From Ectocarpus siliculosus (lineage: Eukaryota; Sar; Phaeophyceae; Ectocarpales; Ectocarpaceae), in contig FN648785.1 of NCBI GenBank assembly GCA_000310025.1, positions 1 to 61,284 on the forward strand: a stretch of 61,284 nt of DNA, written 5' to 3'. The notes below the pieces were generated by a model. That model saw nothing but the letters and a program-made list of their open reading frames with translations, ran no database searches and had not been told where the DNA came from. A program made the position numbers and the translations under genes. Shown here piece by piece: positions 1 to 10,724 of the stretch; within the stretch, counting starts at the first letter, position 1, and each line of letters starts with the position of its first letter.

Positions 1-2293
1 TGGGTACCACATCAGCAGCAGTAGCGTCCGACCAACCTCCTGCGTTCCAGACTCGTCCTTTAGTCTCCCGCGGCACCATTGCGTACGGTTCGCCTAACGC
101 GCGCATTCCTCCGCCATGCGCGCCTAGTATACGCAAAGCGACCGCATGGTACAGCGCACGAGACAATGAGGATGAGTCATCTATGCACCATGATTCCAGC
201 CACAGCGACAAGTCTGGAGGCTACGGCAGTCATGTCACGTCTAGTAGGCGAGCATTTTTGAACCATGTGGCTGGAGCAGCAGCAGTGGCAGCAGCAGCAG
301 CAGCAGCAGGGGGAACGCCACCGAGCTTTGGCGCGACAGCTCGGGGAGTGGAGGAAGTGAAGAAGGGGATTGAGGGAGACTTTCTTTCAAGGTGCAACCC
401 AAGTGCTGTGGTGATCTTCCCTCATATATCGATGAAATTAATTGTGCCCCGTGTCCTTGGAAACGCTGCTCAGTCAGTCAGTGCGTAACTGTTGCAGGTG
501 ATGTACAAAACCTAGACATTGCAGTCAGTCTCAAAGGTCTGAGTGAACTAAAATTGTAGAGTGCGCCCCCAGCAATGCAAAATGTACATTGCTGAAAGTT
601 TGGGTGAGGGCGATGCTTGTTACTAACGCTACGATGGTACTGTCCAAGATCAAGAAGCGTTTCAACTCGAACATGAAGGCATACAACAGCAGTAGGTCCA
701 CCATAGACTCCAGACTACTATGGACTACACATTAGGTTGTTGTTTGCATACTTCAATTATTTTGTTGCATTGTCTATGTACACGAAACATCACATGCAAA
801 CATCACATGAGCGAACGTGTATCAGCAGTTCGAGCTACCGGTGTCGTAAGTACCTCTGGAAATGCGTCGGTACTACTGTACCTTCCCTGTGTCCCCAAGG
901 TTCTCAGGGAGGTACAATGTGCGACAACGGTGTCGCAAGCGACATGATTTGACCTTCTCTTTCCAGGGCGTTGGCCAACGAGCTCCTGGACCTCCACCAC
1001 CCTCCCTGAGCCCAGTCCCCCATTTACGTTCAGCAGGAGTTCAGCACATTAACGTGTAAGGGTTTGGCATATCCTTCTACATACAACCTGTTTTCTGCCA
1101 TCATGTAATGCTTCCCCCCCTCGCAAGCAATCTGGTGAGACACATTGCACGGAGGGTAGGCTACATCTCTTTCTGTACCCTGTGACCTTTGATACGATTG
1201 CTCCTCCTTGGTAGTGGGTACGCGAACTTGAGACGGGATCTGTTGTGTTGAACTTCTGACACCCCTACGAACGGTTGCCGGTCTACATGCAGGCGGTACT
1301 ACGTTACTGGTGATTTGACTCCGTCTCTCTACCGGCCTGACTGCCTCTTCACCGATCCTACCACCAGGTGAATTTGAGAACGATCGCAGATTCGCAGTTA
1401 TGGTTCCGAGGTTCTCAGGATGGTATCGCCTGATGCCCGCAGTGCTCTGTTGCGCCCCAAGGTGGCCTTTTCACTGGTAGGGTTAGGACTAGGACTCACC
1501 TTGTGTCAACGACAATTTGGTATCCTTTCTTGGCCATGGATTGTTTACATGTTTTGTTGTCGTGCTTTCGTGACGGTGGGGTGGCACAAAGTCTTCTGTA
1601 GCAACCACCGCGAGCCAAGCGCAGATTCTCGCGGGTAACTCAGTTGAATCCTTGCACGCAATATGTTTGCCCCTGTTTGTCCGGCCATTGCTGTCGATTT
1701 GTATTCGGTAGAGTTGAAAGCGTCGAGAGATACACGGCGGCGGTCAAGCTTCTGTTCGACCCTGACAACGCCCAGGTCGATCTACTCTCCTTGGCAGTAA
1801 AGGTGAGCAGTGGAGACACCAGTACAGTGCTGTATAGGCAGACAGTCGCGACGCGGACTGCGCACGTTGCAAGAGCAGGTAGTTGATCAAGCTGGACTCA
1901 TGCGGAGTGTACCTGCGACCCCGGATCTCCCAAAATGAGCTCTAACCACGCTTCGGCGTATATCTGCATAGTCGCATACCGGAGCGCTTCGCTCTCAAAC
2001 ACCTCTCTGCTGAAATAGGCACACCTTTCGATGACTTTGGTGTTAATCAATACACACGTTTCGCGTTTGTTCAGGATGACAACCATATTTTCGCGGAGTG
2101 GCAACTTCAAGGTTACCTGAAGTTCCCCTGGCACCCATACGTGAAGCCGTACACCGGAACGACTCTGTACACGCTCGATTCTGACGGTTTGATATCTCGT
2201 CATGAGGAGACGTGGTCTATCTCAGCGCTGGAAGCAGCTCGGGCAACGATAACCCCGACAGCGGGGCCACAGCCAACGATGGAATCATCATAG
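1..2293 (+). CDS. Thylakoid-targeted SnoaL/NTF2-like protein (four exons, 5' end outside window)
   Basis: Four exons join in phase through GT-AG introns: (open from position 3)-391, 1293-1367, 1712-1802 and 2075-2293, ending at TAG 2291-2293. Exon 1 encodes a transit-like stretch, then a twin-arginine motif (SSRRAFL) followed by an alanine-rich hydrophobic core and a probable AxA cleavage region. This is the usual form of a Tat signal for the thylakoid lumen in a bipartite plastid presequence. Exon 2 gives YYVTGDL and FTDPTT, exon 3 VERYTAAVKLLFDP, exon 4 FAEWQLQGYLKFPW and RHEETWSIS. Together these resemble the SnoaL-like/DUF2358 NTF2-fold proteins of algae and plants. That family has no settled biochemical role, so none is claimed. 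Junction phases (2, 2, 0) all agree, which strongly supports the model. The start codon and any ER signal lie left of the window. The minus-strand frame over 1898-2203 is a shadow of exon 4. Confidence 0.85.
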
Positions 2294-2526
2294 ACATCAA
2301 AAATTGCGCGGAAATTGGCCATCTTCCATGAAGAGCCTCAACAACCACGTAGCCACGGAGTGGAGAAGCCGGAGACGGGGGAATGAAGCGACGGCTCCGT
2401 TCCGTCGTTTCGTTCCCGCCCATCTCAAGGTTCATTCTGCACAAGAGCTGGATCAGGCGATGGGGTGTCGTAACTTGAGCCGGGAGGACATCTCATATTT
2501 TCGATGATTTTGCATTATAACGACGG

Positions 2527-3674
2527 TTGCCTGGTCGACCTGCTTTCGTATCGGTCCAACACTCAACGGGACGGTGTCTCCTTGTAGATGCTGCTCAGTG
2601 GGTGTACGCTCTCGTTCTCGCGCAAGCTAACCCAGATTACGCCAATACATTAAGCTTTTTCAATGCGATGCGGACTGTTTCTTGGCTAGCGCCCCGCGAC
2701 CGGGTTGGTCATGTTTGGGTTTGGAAGGACATGCAAGGTATTTTTCGCTCTATTGACTTGAATCGTGACACAGCACACTCATTGGCTCAAAACGTCGGGC
2801 ACTTTCTGTATGTCATCCCTCGTATATATGCCCACCCAGCAGTGGTCTAGATGACGTTAATTTCTTGGAGCCTGACGAATGGATACGCGGGTAATGCCCA
2901 CCTGACAATCCCGGGGATACCGTTAGGTTGGACTCCACGCAGCAAGCGCCACAGGACTCTACCTTTGCAATCCACAAAGTGTCGCTGTGTTACCACTACC
3001 AATCGTGCCTCGAAACCACAGACAAAACACCGCAACGCCTCCGTCACTGGCATCCAAGGCCAACAAAATACTTGAAACATTTCAACTTTGTCAAGTCTAG
3101 TTTGTAGACGTTTCACAGGGTCTGCGGAAAAGCTTGATGCGAATCAAGATACATATCCCTACCTTCCAGCACACGGTGTTACGGTGCATGTAGCTGGGGG
3201 GGGGACCAGAACCACCCCCTCCAATACACATGACCGGCACGTCCACCGGCTAACCCTAGCGGGATATCGCAATCTACAAGAGCAAGAGACGGCCGTGATA
3301 TCAAAGACGTCCTTGTGGGAAAACTCCGACGCATACACTCCTCAAAATATGGGCATTGCATGCCGGCTAAAGACACACGGAGAAATTATTCCAGTATCGA
3401 ACGTGTTTTCGGCAAAAGGCCTTCATTTCATGTGACCGCAACGGACATTACTTTGGTAATGACCACAGCAAAAGTCCAGACTATATACCATTGTTTCTTC
3501 GCCTCCCGACTCATGATCATAGCCAGCTCCCAAGCGCTTCGACACATGCCATTCGGCTGGGACACCTGTAGGGAGCGTTTCGCTACCGTAAGACAGGTGC
3601 CAGATGTTGTTGCACATGTTAGACAATGGCGGGCAATACTAGCGTTACCCCCCCCGGCTGTCGTTTTGACTTAG
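2527..3674 (+). pseudogene. Decayed plus-strand coding region, family unknown
   Basis: Several protein-like plus-strand frames follow one another with indels and stops. The first, 2527-2850, ends with TAG near 2848. A one-base shift then continues as DDVNFLEPDEWIRG, meets a TAA near 2899, and stays open to about 3108. Further protein-like segments lie at 3088-3435 and 3315-3674 in other frames. The segments look like pieces of one ancestral protein, but I recognise no domain. Composition is more A/T-rich than the disordered genes next door, and no splice sites reconcile the frames. It could be a degraded transposon or virus-derived gene, or a real gene with assembly errors. Its 3' end overlaps the end of the convergent minus-strand gene at 3645. 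Confidence 0.35.
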
Positions 3675-5774
3675 TCTCGTGGATTCTCCCACTCGATCGG
3701 TGGGTGCAAGAGGCGGCTCCCCAGCATCGCCCCCCCCAGAAGCACCAGCGGGGTCTTCTTTTCCTGGGGAAACCAGAGACGCGACGACATTACCAGTCTC
3801 GGCAGTGCTCGTCGTCGCACATCCGTCCAGACCGCTCACCGCCTCGGCGGCTTGTTCGGTACTGCTACTCATCTCCTCAAACACCTCGTCGTAAACGCTG
3901 TTTCCGTCCGCCCCGTCAGTGCTTATTCCCTGGTGGCCTTCCGATTCCCCTCCTATTGCCTCGGGGATTTCAACGGGCTCCCCTGTCTTGTTTTCGTTTG
4001 GCCCCAATGCGGTATCGTCGTCCAACGAAGCTACCGCCATCTCTCTGCCAACTGTTGAAGGCTCATCATGCCCCACAGACACCGAATGATCAGGACCGTC
4101 ATGTTCGTTGGTCCTTCCAGACGACACAGGACCAACGGTTGCTTCGTTCGCCGCGCTTTCTCGCCCGGTGGAAGCCTCATTCACAGCACCATCTGCACTG
4201 TCTGAGGTCGGGGAGACACTCTCGCCCGAACCTGCACCACTTGCAATGGCCTCGTCCGTGGCGATAACAAACTCCTGCACTTCTTTGACAGCGGCATGAG
4301 GAACGGCGATACCAAACGCAGCAGCATCAAAACCAGTTGCAGCCTCTTCAGGGGAATTGACGCCATCGTCAATGGGATCTATGTCCGTGGTCCCGTTGCC
4401 AGAGGGTTCTTTTGCCTCGGCGGCTGGTTCTCGCACGGCTTCTGGCTCCCCTTCGTTTGTCTCATTCCCATGTTCACCAACGGACTGTTCGTTCGCTTTG
4501 TCAGATTCTTCGACGTTGATGCCAGCTGCAGCGTATCTGCTATCCTCCTCTTCTCCAGACACTACAGTAGCCGTTGTGGCGGGATCGGAATTTTCATTTG
4601 AATCGTGCATTGACTTCAAGGTGATATTTGATTCGAACGAGTCTTCCCCGACTCTCTGTGAAGAGTCTTGCGCTTGCAAACCATTGGCTGTTGTTGGCTG
4701 TTGCAAGCCCCCTTGTTGCGCCAATGGCCCTGTCGTTGCTGAATCGTCGTTCATAGACGCCTCCTGGGAGGTGTTTTCCATGATATTTTCCGGACTTTCC
4801 ACGAGGGAAACTTGCTCCATGTAACTGGATGGCGGCAATGCATCAGGCACCATACTCCAACCGCCCGTCCCAACCATTTCGTTGCGCTCCTCGTAATGTT
4901 CGTTCGCTGCAGCTGGTGTCACGGTCGTTCCGCACACGGGACTCTCGATGCCGTCGCCGTTGACACCACTGCTTGACACACCCTCTGCCGTAGACGCACC
5001 GCCAGAAAGGCCCTTATTGGCAGCCGCATCGGTACTCGCGCACTCCTCGGAAAAAGCAAGCGTACGGGAGGCACCCGCCAAATTTGTTGGAGCACTGTCC
5101 TCGATGTTGGTGGTACTAGAGCAATCCGAAGCGGAGTGAACCCCTGGCAGATTGTCTCCCCTCGCCAACACCACCAAGCCCGCGTCCGTGTCGGCATCTG
5201 GGATGGCAGCGCCAACATGGTCGTGGGCTCCCGGTTCGCATTCCATATCGGAGTTACTGAGCGGGATATCGGGTTGAAGGTCGACGACATCAACATCAGC
5301 AAAACTATTATCGCCCCCAGAATCTTCTGGGAGCGATGATGGTGACGACGGTGACGAGCTGTTGGCAGGCAGAGGTGGGGGGTCATCAAGCCCTGGTGGG
5401 TCTTGCAGCGTTTCCGGCGAAATATCAAGACACGAAGACGCGACAGACATCGGCTGCGGGCTCACTAGGAGTGATGGTGGATCTTCCTGTGGCTGTGGAG
5501 GGTCCAGAGGTATCGTTGGATTCCCCCCCGGTTGTGATCGGTCTTCCACCAGGAGCGGCGAAGTGCCCAGCGGGGGTGGTGAAGAGCAGGAGTCGTCGCT
5601 ATTGTCGCCATCCGGTGTAGCAGCAGAACGCAAGTCCGTTGAAGCAGAAGAGGCTGTTGCCGTGTTCGGGGGTTCAACGCTACTAGCAGGCGACATCCCC
5701 GCCTTCTGCGTGGTTGATGGTGCCTCTGGCACCGGACCGGACACGCCGGAGTCCTGTTTGCGTTGCGGGATCAT
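3645..5774 (-). CDS. Large acidic, intrinsically disordered protein (709 aa)
   Basis: This is an uninterrupted 710-codon frame starting at ATG 5774-5772. An in-frame TGA three codons upstream rules out a longer simple 5' extension. The product is rich in Ser, Pro, Gly, Asp, Glu and Ala throughout, with proline-rich stretches near residues 85-150 and acidic Ser/Thr/Glu-rich sequence after that. I see no signal peptide, membrane segment or catalytic motif. It ends just after a run of eight G (minus sense) followed by GTAACG, which could be a weak splice donor, so the true C terminus may lie in another exon. Two more minus-strand acidic frames lie upstream (6259-7129 and 8008-8535) and could belong to the same locus. 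Function unknown. Confidence 0.55.
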   Translation of the reverse strand: MIPQRKQDSGVSGPVPEAPSTTQKAGMSPASSVEPPNTATASSASTDLRSAATPDGDNSDDSCSSPPPLGTSPLLVEDRSQPGGNPTIPLDPPQPQEDPPSLLVSPQPMSVASSCLDISPETLQDPPGLDDPPPLPANSSSPSSPSSLPEDSGGDNSFADVDVVDLQPDIPLSNSDMECEPGAHDHVGAAIPDADTDAGLVVLARGDNLPGVHSASDCSSTTNIEDSAPTNLAGASRTLAFSEECASTDAAANKGLSGGASTAEGVSSSGVNGDGIESPVCGTTVTPAAANEHYEERNEMVGTGGWSMVPDALPPSSYMEQVSLVESPENIMENTSQEASMNDDSATTGPLAQQGGLQQPTTANGLQAQDSSQRVGEDSFESNITLKSMHDSNENSDPATTATVVSGEEEDSRYAAAGINVEESDKANEQSVGEHGNETNEGEPEAVREPAAEAKEPSGNGTTDIDPIDDGVNSPEEAATGFDAAAFGIAVPHAAVKEVQEFVIATDEAIASGAGSGESVSPTSDSADGAVNEASTGRESAANEATVGPVSSGRTNEHDGPDHSVSVGHDEPSTVGREMAVASLDDDTALGPNENKTGEPVEIPEAIGGESEGHQGISTDGADGNSVYDEVFEEMSSSTEQAAEAVSGLDGCATTSTAETGNVVASLVSPGKEDPAGASGGGDAGEPPLAPTDRVGESTRLSQNDSRGG

Positions 5775-6258
5775 TGAAGTTCAGAACAAGCGGGGGAGGG
5801 CGAGATGAAAGGATCGAGAGGACCATTTAGAGAGATTAGCGGGGATTTGCTTAGGAATTTTCGAGCCGCGATGTGGAGCCGTTGGTCAACCACGATCCGT
5901 TGAAGGAGAGAGGGACAGGATGTTGTCCTCTGGAAAGCATTCTTGATGAACGGTTTTTTCAAACATTCGGCAGCAAATCGCTAAATTAGCTTCTTCCAAG
6001 AATGATACTCCAGGGTGGTCTGTCGCGAAACGTACAGTATTGCGATCCTTGCTTGAATACAGGCGCTGGCACGAAACTTAGACGAAATATCACTTAGTTT
6101 CTTGCATTTTGGTTGGCCTTAACTCGAAAAATAAGACAGAAATTTAGTTTTTCTCAGATAGATGCAAGATACGTTGTTCAACCCGGAGACGTCATGTTCG
6201 CGTCCCCGATGTCAGCAGGTCTTTACTTCATCGTACTACGGCTCGATTGTTTTTGAAA
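5775..6258. other. Spacer upstream of the 709-aa gene
   Basis: About 480 bp, A/T-richer than the flanking coding frames, with no convincing open frame on either strand. It should contain the promoter and 5' leader of the minus-strand gene starting at 5774 (inference). I see no clear TATA box. Confidence 0.4.
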
Positions 6259-7129
6259 CTAAGGGCGCCCCTCTCTTCTGTGGCGTGCAATTGTGTCCTC
6301 CGCCGTATTTTTTGTCACCGCGACTTGAACATATATTCTCCTCTGACTATAACGTTCCTTCCTTGCCACACGTGACAACGTACCACTCTTCCCGTGGGTC
6401 GGCCGGTAGGGACTTCGAGCGCGAATTTCGTACGACGTGCTAAGGGTTGAGTTGTTGTTGCTTTGATTGGTTTCGAGTTCAAGGCAGGTTCGGTGTTTCC
6501 TCACCGTGGTATACCCATCACCGTCGAAGCTCTCGCTCCGGTACCCATTGTCAGCCGACAATTCTGAATCCTCTCCAGTGCGCATGCTTCCTCGGCCACC
6601 GTCGCGTCCGTCACACTTAGTTTCCACCTCGCCCTCTTGGGCCTTGGTGACAGATAGTCCATTCTGCTGTTGCTCCTGCTGTTGCTGCTCCGGACCCTCG
6701 ATTCTCTCTGGTTCTATCCTTTTCGCCCCTGAAGCTGTTTCAGTGACGCTGGTGTCGTTCTGATCCAACCTGTTTTCAAGTGCAACAGGAGCCGACTCCA
6801 GTTGAAGTTCCGGCGAACAACGTGTTTCAGTACTGCCATTGGGGTCTTCAGTTTGCCCTCTGCTGCAGTCATTCTCGTCCAGACCTGCCTTAGCTTCTCC
6901 CGCACTCCCCCCCCTGGTATCCTGCTTCTCTCCTTCATTTTCAAGCCCATCGCCTAAACGCTGTTCCTGGCGGACATCTTCAACTTCGCTGCTGCGGCTT
7001 TCGGCCTCGCCCGGCTGTACGACTGTTTCGCGTGTGCTAGATCCGTCTCCAAACTCGCTGTACTGTCCATCCTGTTCCTGTTCCTCCTTCTCCTCCCTTC
7101 TCTCTTCCTGCTTGGCGGGCGAAAGCGCT
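6259..7129 (-). CDS. Acidic Glu/Gln-rich disordered exon with a QYSEF motif
   Basis: The minus-strand frame is open from 7129 to the stop at 6259. It has no early ATG; the best entry is a splice acceptor (pyrimidine tract then AATAG) at 7131-7130, directly after an upstream in-frame TGA. The product starts Glu/Arg/Lys-rich, contains QYSEFGDG, a Gln-rich patch near the middle, and many Glu, Gly and Ser. The short motif QYSEF recurs, with a DYSEF variant, in the frame at 8008-8535. The two may therefore be exons of one gene or members of one family. No known domain is visible. The 3' limit is uncertain because a donor may precede the stop. Confidence 0.4.
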
Positions 7130-7305
7130 CTATTGAGAAGGTGTTCGCATGATCATTCATTTGCGGTCCCTTCCTACTGCCAACCAAGCAACAATGAGCA
7201 GCAGATTTCTCGGTAGAGATCACGGGAACGGCAAGCGGCTCTGTTGATGTTGCGAAATAGTGAAAGCTGGCTAGCGAGTCCTACTCCTCTGCGCCAAGGG
7301 AGGAA

Positions 7306-7383
7306 GATACTAATCGATAAAATTAGACCATCCGGCTAGTCAGCGCTGACTAGCCGGATGGTCTAATTTTATCGATTAGATAC
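7306..7383. repeat. 68-bp perfect palindrome flanked by 5-bp direct repeats
   Basis: Positions 7311-7378 form a perfect inverted repeat with two 34-bp arms and no spacer; the centre reads CAGC|GCTG at 7344/7345. It is bounded on each side by GATAC (7306-7310 and 7379-7383), as expected of a target-site duplication. The flanking C and G can also pair, extending symmetry to 35 bp per arm. There is no coding potential. It looks like a minimal foldback insertion, or a product of template switching. A G-run follows at 7384-7392. Confidence 0.8.
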
Positions 7384-8007
7384 CGGGGGGGGGCGGGGCG
7401 AGGGACGACGGAATATCAGGATCAATCTGGCAGCCATCGTTTGGACCCGTGTTGACGAAACCTTGTCGATCAATCACAAGATTGAGTTTCGAGAGCTACC
7501 ACTGGTGTCTGCGTTGTCGTTCGAGGTGACTCGTTGAAACCAAGAGCTTACGCCGCGACTGCAATGACGGGTGGGAAAGACCGGTCTGCAGAGGTGTGCG
7601 TGAGAAGAGTGCTATGCATCTAGCCTCGTAAGGCGGATGCAGCCCTCATGTTGAGAATCAACTACCGAACCCCTTGGGGTCGAAACGGGCCCAGATCCTG
7701 CTTAACGAGTTGAAAATCCCTTGGTTCTATTCGGTGGACGATAGCGTACAAAGTGTTTGAAGCTTGTTGAACTTCTGATTGCACGTCCCCATCAACACCA
7801 AGTGAGTCCGGCTCTCGGCGGAACAAGAATAAAAGACCGAAAGACCGTTGATTCTGTTCGGTGGATGAGTGATCTTGTACAAAGTTCTTGAAGCGCAATG
7901 ATCATGTTATTGCGTGTCTAGAGACCCCGTCAGTGTGACGTTTTGGCACGGGCCCTTGCCTCCGTTGTCCTGATCCCGGGATATACCACAATGTCTATCT
8001 GCAGTGG
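7384..8007. other. Non-coding spacer with a diverged direct repeat
   Basis: No convincing gene. Two related stretches of about 45 bp occur at roughly 7721-7766 and 7846-7893, sharing TTCTATTCGGTGGA-like and GTACAAAGT(G/T)(T/C)TTGAAGC cores about 125 bp apart. The region begins with a G-rich run near 7385-7400. Confidence 0.4.
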
Positions 8008-8535
8008 TCAAGGAGAACCAGGACGATTCGATAAGCTCTTATTGCAGAATGCCTTTGGCACCCTGATCGTACTACAGGCTTCCCACGTTTCGTCAATCGG
8101 AGGCGGGCGAAGACCAGTCTCGCTGTAGCGCTTTGTAGCAGCGTCAAGTATTGCAACAACACTGGAATATTCCAGCAAGGCATTGATGTTCACCTGCTCT
8201 TCGTCGAATTCGCTGTACTGTTCCTCTTCGTCGCCTTGTCCACCTGCAAATTCACTGTAGTCGGACTGCGACCCACCTCGACCATTGTCGCCACCATCGC
8301 AACCACCATCACCTATACCACCCCCTTCCGATGTCACCGCCGCTGCTGCAGCCGTCTTTTCATGGTGCTCCTGGATCCCACCAGATGCTTCCGCTTCAGC
8401 TCCGCGTGTTGCAGCACGGACTGATACGCTAATCGGAAGGTGATCGCCATCTTGGCCGTTGTCCCTATCTTCTAAGGGTGGGGGACAATGACAACTCGTC
8501 TTCTCTTCCCTCCCGATGTCCCCACTGCTCACCAT
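8008..8535 (-). CDS. Acidic Gly-rich protein or exon with DYSEF/QYSEF repeats (175 aa)
   Basis: Minus-strand ATG frame, 8535 to TGA at 8010-8008. The N-terminal half is polar and Gly/Ala/Asp-rich with an alanine run. Near residue 95 it has SDYSEFAGG followed by QYSEFDEEQ. The C-terminal third is more ordered in composition (VAILDAATKRYSETG). The QYSEF motif is shared with the frame at 6259-7129 on the same strand, suggesting related or jointly spliced coding sequence. No recognised domain. Confidence 0.4.
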   Translation of the reverse strand: MVSSGDIGREEKTSCHCPPPLEDRDNGQDGDHLPISVSVRAATRGAEAEASGGIQEHHEKTAAAAAVTSEGGGIGDGGCDGGDNGRGGSQSDYSEFAGGQGDEEEQYSEFDEEQVNINALLEYSSVVAILDAATKRYSETGLRPPPIDETWEACSTIRVPKAFCNKSLSNRPGSP

Positions 8536-8890
8536 CGATGACTCAGACGCGGCCTAAGAAAGGGAACGTGGTTTGGCGAAAGTTGTGTGAAGAATATGTA
8601 CCGGTTCTTGCCTCACGATGTTTGTGTTGCTCGTTTCTGGTGTTGGTAAGTGACATCTTTGTCATCTCTTGGATAAGCTTAAATGGTAGTGATAGAGCTG
8701 ATGGTAATTGCCAGTTGGTGTTGAAGGAACACCGGCCGTTGTTGCACTTTTTTTGCGGTGGTCGTGTGTAGCTGTCGAAATAAACTCATGTTTATCTTGT
8801 TCAAAGCTTTCAACTGCCCAGAGTCTCTCCTGGATAGCTTCTATTCAACCTGGTACATGTATGTTTGGCAGCGACGCCTTACCCTCTTGA

Positions 8891-9192
8891 CTAGCTTTTT
8901 CTCGTGCTTCGAACCCGCTCTCGCTCTGCGCTCGGACCCACTTCGGACAAGCACCCCACCTCGTGCGTCCCGTCCATGTCCATGAAGGGGTCTCTTTCCT
9001 CGGTTTGACCGCGACGAAGAGGAGAAACATTTTCGTTTCGTAGTCTGGCGGTTCCGATGAGGTCCGACGCTTCTTCCGCCGCCATTGCTGCTTTTCCCGC
9101 TATGACCTCGGTTCTTGCTACGGGCCGAGCCAAAGAGGCGAGGTACTGGTGAATAGCCTGCCTCGAACGCTTGGCCTCGGGTTCGTTGCACC
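8891..9192 (-). CDS. Candidate internal exon, unknown protein
   Basis: The minus-strand frame after an acceptor (GCGTATCAG at about 9201-9193) reads as a soluble, Ala/Arg/Glu-rich peptide including LASLARPVARTEVIAGK and AAEEASDLIG. It is more protein-like than the overlapping frames. A weak donor (GAG|GTGGGG) may end it near 8960 before the stop at 8891. It may belong with the acidic exons downstream on the same strand. Family unknown. Confidence 0.3.
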
Positions 9193-9265
9193 TGATACGC
9201 ATCCAGGGGGCATGGTGCCAGATGAACCACGAGACGCCGAACCGCACATGGTGTAAAGCAAACAA

Positions 9266-9944
9266 TTATATCTTCACACGGTGGCAGTCCCCAGTGGGCC
9301 TTCCGTGTTTGATTCCCTCTAACCTTATTTGCCATGTATTCCTTATCGTGCGACCATCAACCCGTTCGTTTCTGTTTCGGTAGAACGAAAAACCCAAAAC
9401 CACGTCCGTCCGTTGCCTTCCTGTGAGATCCACACCTTTCCTTCTCAACAGGAGCGACGGATTTTCTCTAGTGAACATCGACCGAACATGGCATGATCCG
9501 CACTTGGCTCCCGTCCCCGAATGACACTCCCTCGGCATGATAAGTAAGAAATCTGTCAGGTGTGTCATCTTACGCCGCTATTCTTACCTGCTTTCTAAGG
9601 TGTGTCACGCCCCTTCGGCTAAACTCCTCCGGCGTAGCCTTTGCCCTCTCGTACCGGACCTTGAACAAGAAAAGCGTGTGAAAGTTGAAAGTGTACGAAC
9701 ATAGCGGACAAACCATTGGCGCTTCCAATGGGCAAAGCGTCTACGGTGGCGCCAGCAACACGGCAATGCCGATTTTTTTGCGTTCGTACGGAGTAGACAC
9801 AAAGTCTCACGTACCGGCCGAACGTTGCACAATGCAGCGTTTTGAAGCTCTTTGTTGTGATTGAGGTGGCCCTCACGCTCAAAGATTGAAAGGAGGCCAT
9901 CACATGGTCCAAGAATAACGTACTCGCCGTAGACGCATCCACCA
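9266..9944. other. Spacer without a supported gene
   Basis: Open frames on the minus strand here (such as 9266-9568, and the part of 9619-10047 beyond the 9945 stop) lack supporting splice sites or recognisable domains. I treat the region as 3' flank of the gene ending at 9945. Confidence 0.35.
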
Positions 9945-10694
9945 TCAACCAGTCATCGCCGTGAGTAACAGAGTAAGCCAACCCAACACTGTACACGGCA
10001 AACTCAACAACAAAAAGGACAACACAAACAAGGAAAGAATAATACAACCTTGGTGCTTGTACAAAGAAGGAAATGTGTCGTGATACATAGTGTTGGATAC
10101 TTTCCAGATTGAGTCGATCACACCCAGTACCCAGGCCACCACCTCACCGTTCTCAGGCGCTCAATAATCCTCTTCCTTTCTAGCCAATCCCTCTCCCATG
10201 CTGCCGCGTTGTAGCTCGGAGATACCTTTTCCATGTGCTTCACCTTCGGGAAGGAAGGGTCCCGTGGAGATTGCCCGGTACCACGCGCGAACCGCCGATA
10301 TATCATGGGCGAACCGCCGAGGTGTGCCCATTTGGGTAGAGCGGAGGGAGGGACGAATACAACTCGTCCGTCTTGAGACGCACATCAATATGCTATTCCT
10401 GGAGCAGACACATGTTCACCTACGGTGTTTTTCATACTTTGATTAATGTTCTGTGCTTGGCATGTTGACAGGGGGTGGAGTGGGGGGGGCTAAACACATG
10501 TAAGAGAACATCCAAAAGAGGAGAGGAGATAAGCACGAATGCAGCAAAGGCCAAAACCTGGGAGCGTCTTGCCGACGGTGCAGGACTACCAACGCGAATC
10601 TCTCCAATATGTTTCGATGGGAAAATCTTAACCTTTGCCTCAAACATTGCCCATTGCCCATAGAACCGTCGTTGAGCTGGGCCCTTTTCGCGTG
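9945..10694 (-). CDS. Small protein with C-terminal membrane anchor (three exons), unknown family
   Basis: Minus-strand exons 10694-10590, 10371-10148 and 10055-9945 join in phase through introns of 218 and 92 bp. Donors are G|GTAGTC and ACG|GTGAGG; the second acceptor (TTCTTTGTACAAG) follows a pyrimidine tract. The first junction restores GEIRVDGRVVFVPP without a break, and the middle exon contains KWAHLGGSPMIYRRF and WERDWLERKRIIERL. The last exon is almost entirely hydrophobic (IILSLFVLSFLLL) and ends at TGA 9947-9945, a tail-anchor-like helix. The 5' end is uncertain: the acceptor at 10696-10695 is the best choice, and I see no start codon. The CFAP97D-like exons lie upstream on the same strand, so this could be the 3' part of that gene with unrecognised exons between. 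No domain recognised. Confidence 0.55.
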
Positions 10695-10724
10695 CTCCAC
10701 AGCAGAGAGCTACGCCAGCATGAG

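Noticed and set aside
1898-2203. Minus-strand ATG frame of 101 codons
   Set aside because: It is the exact antisense of exon 4 of the plastid gene, whose plus-strand reading has splice support and family resemblance.
7306-7383. Transcription terminator reading of the palindrome
   Set aside because: Eukaryotic context, no adjacent transcript end, and flanking direct repeats fit an insertion better.
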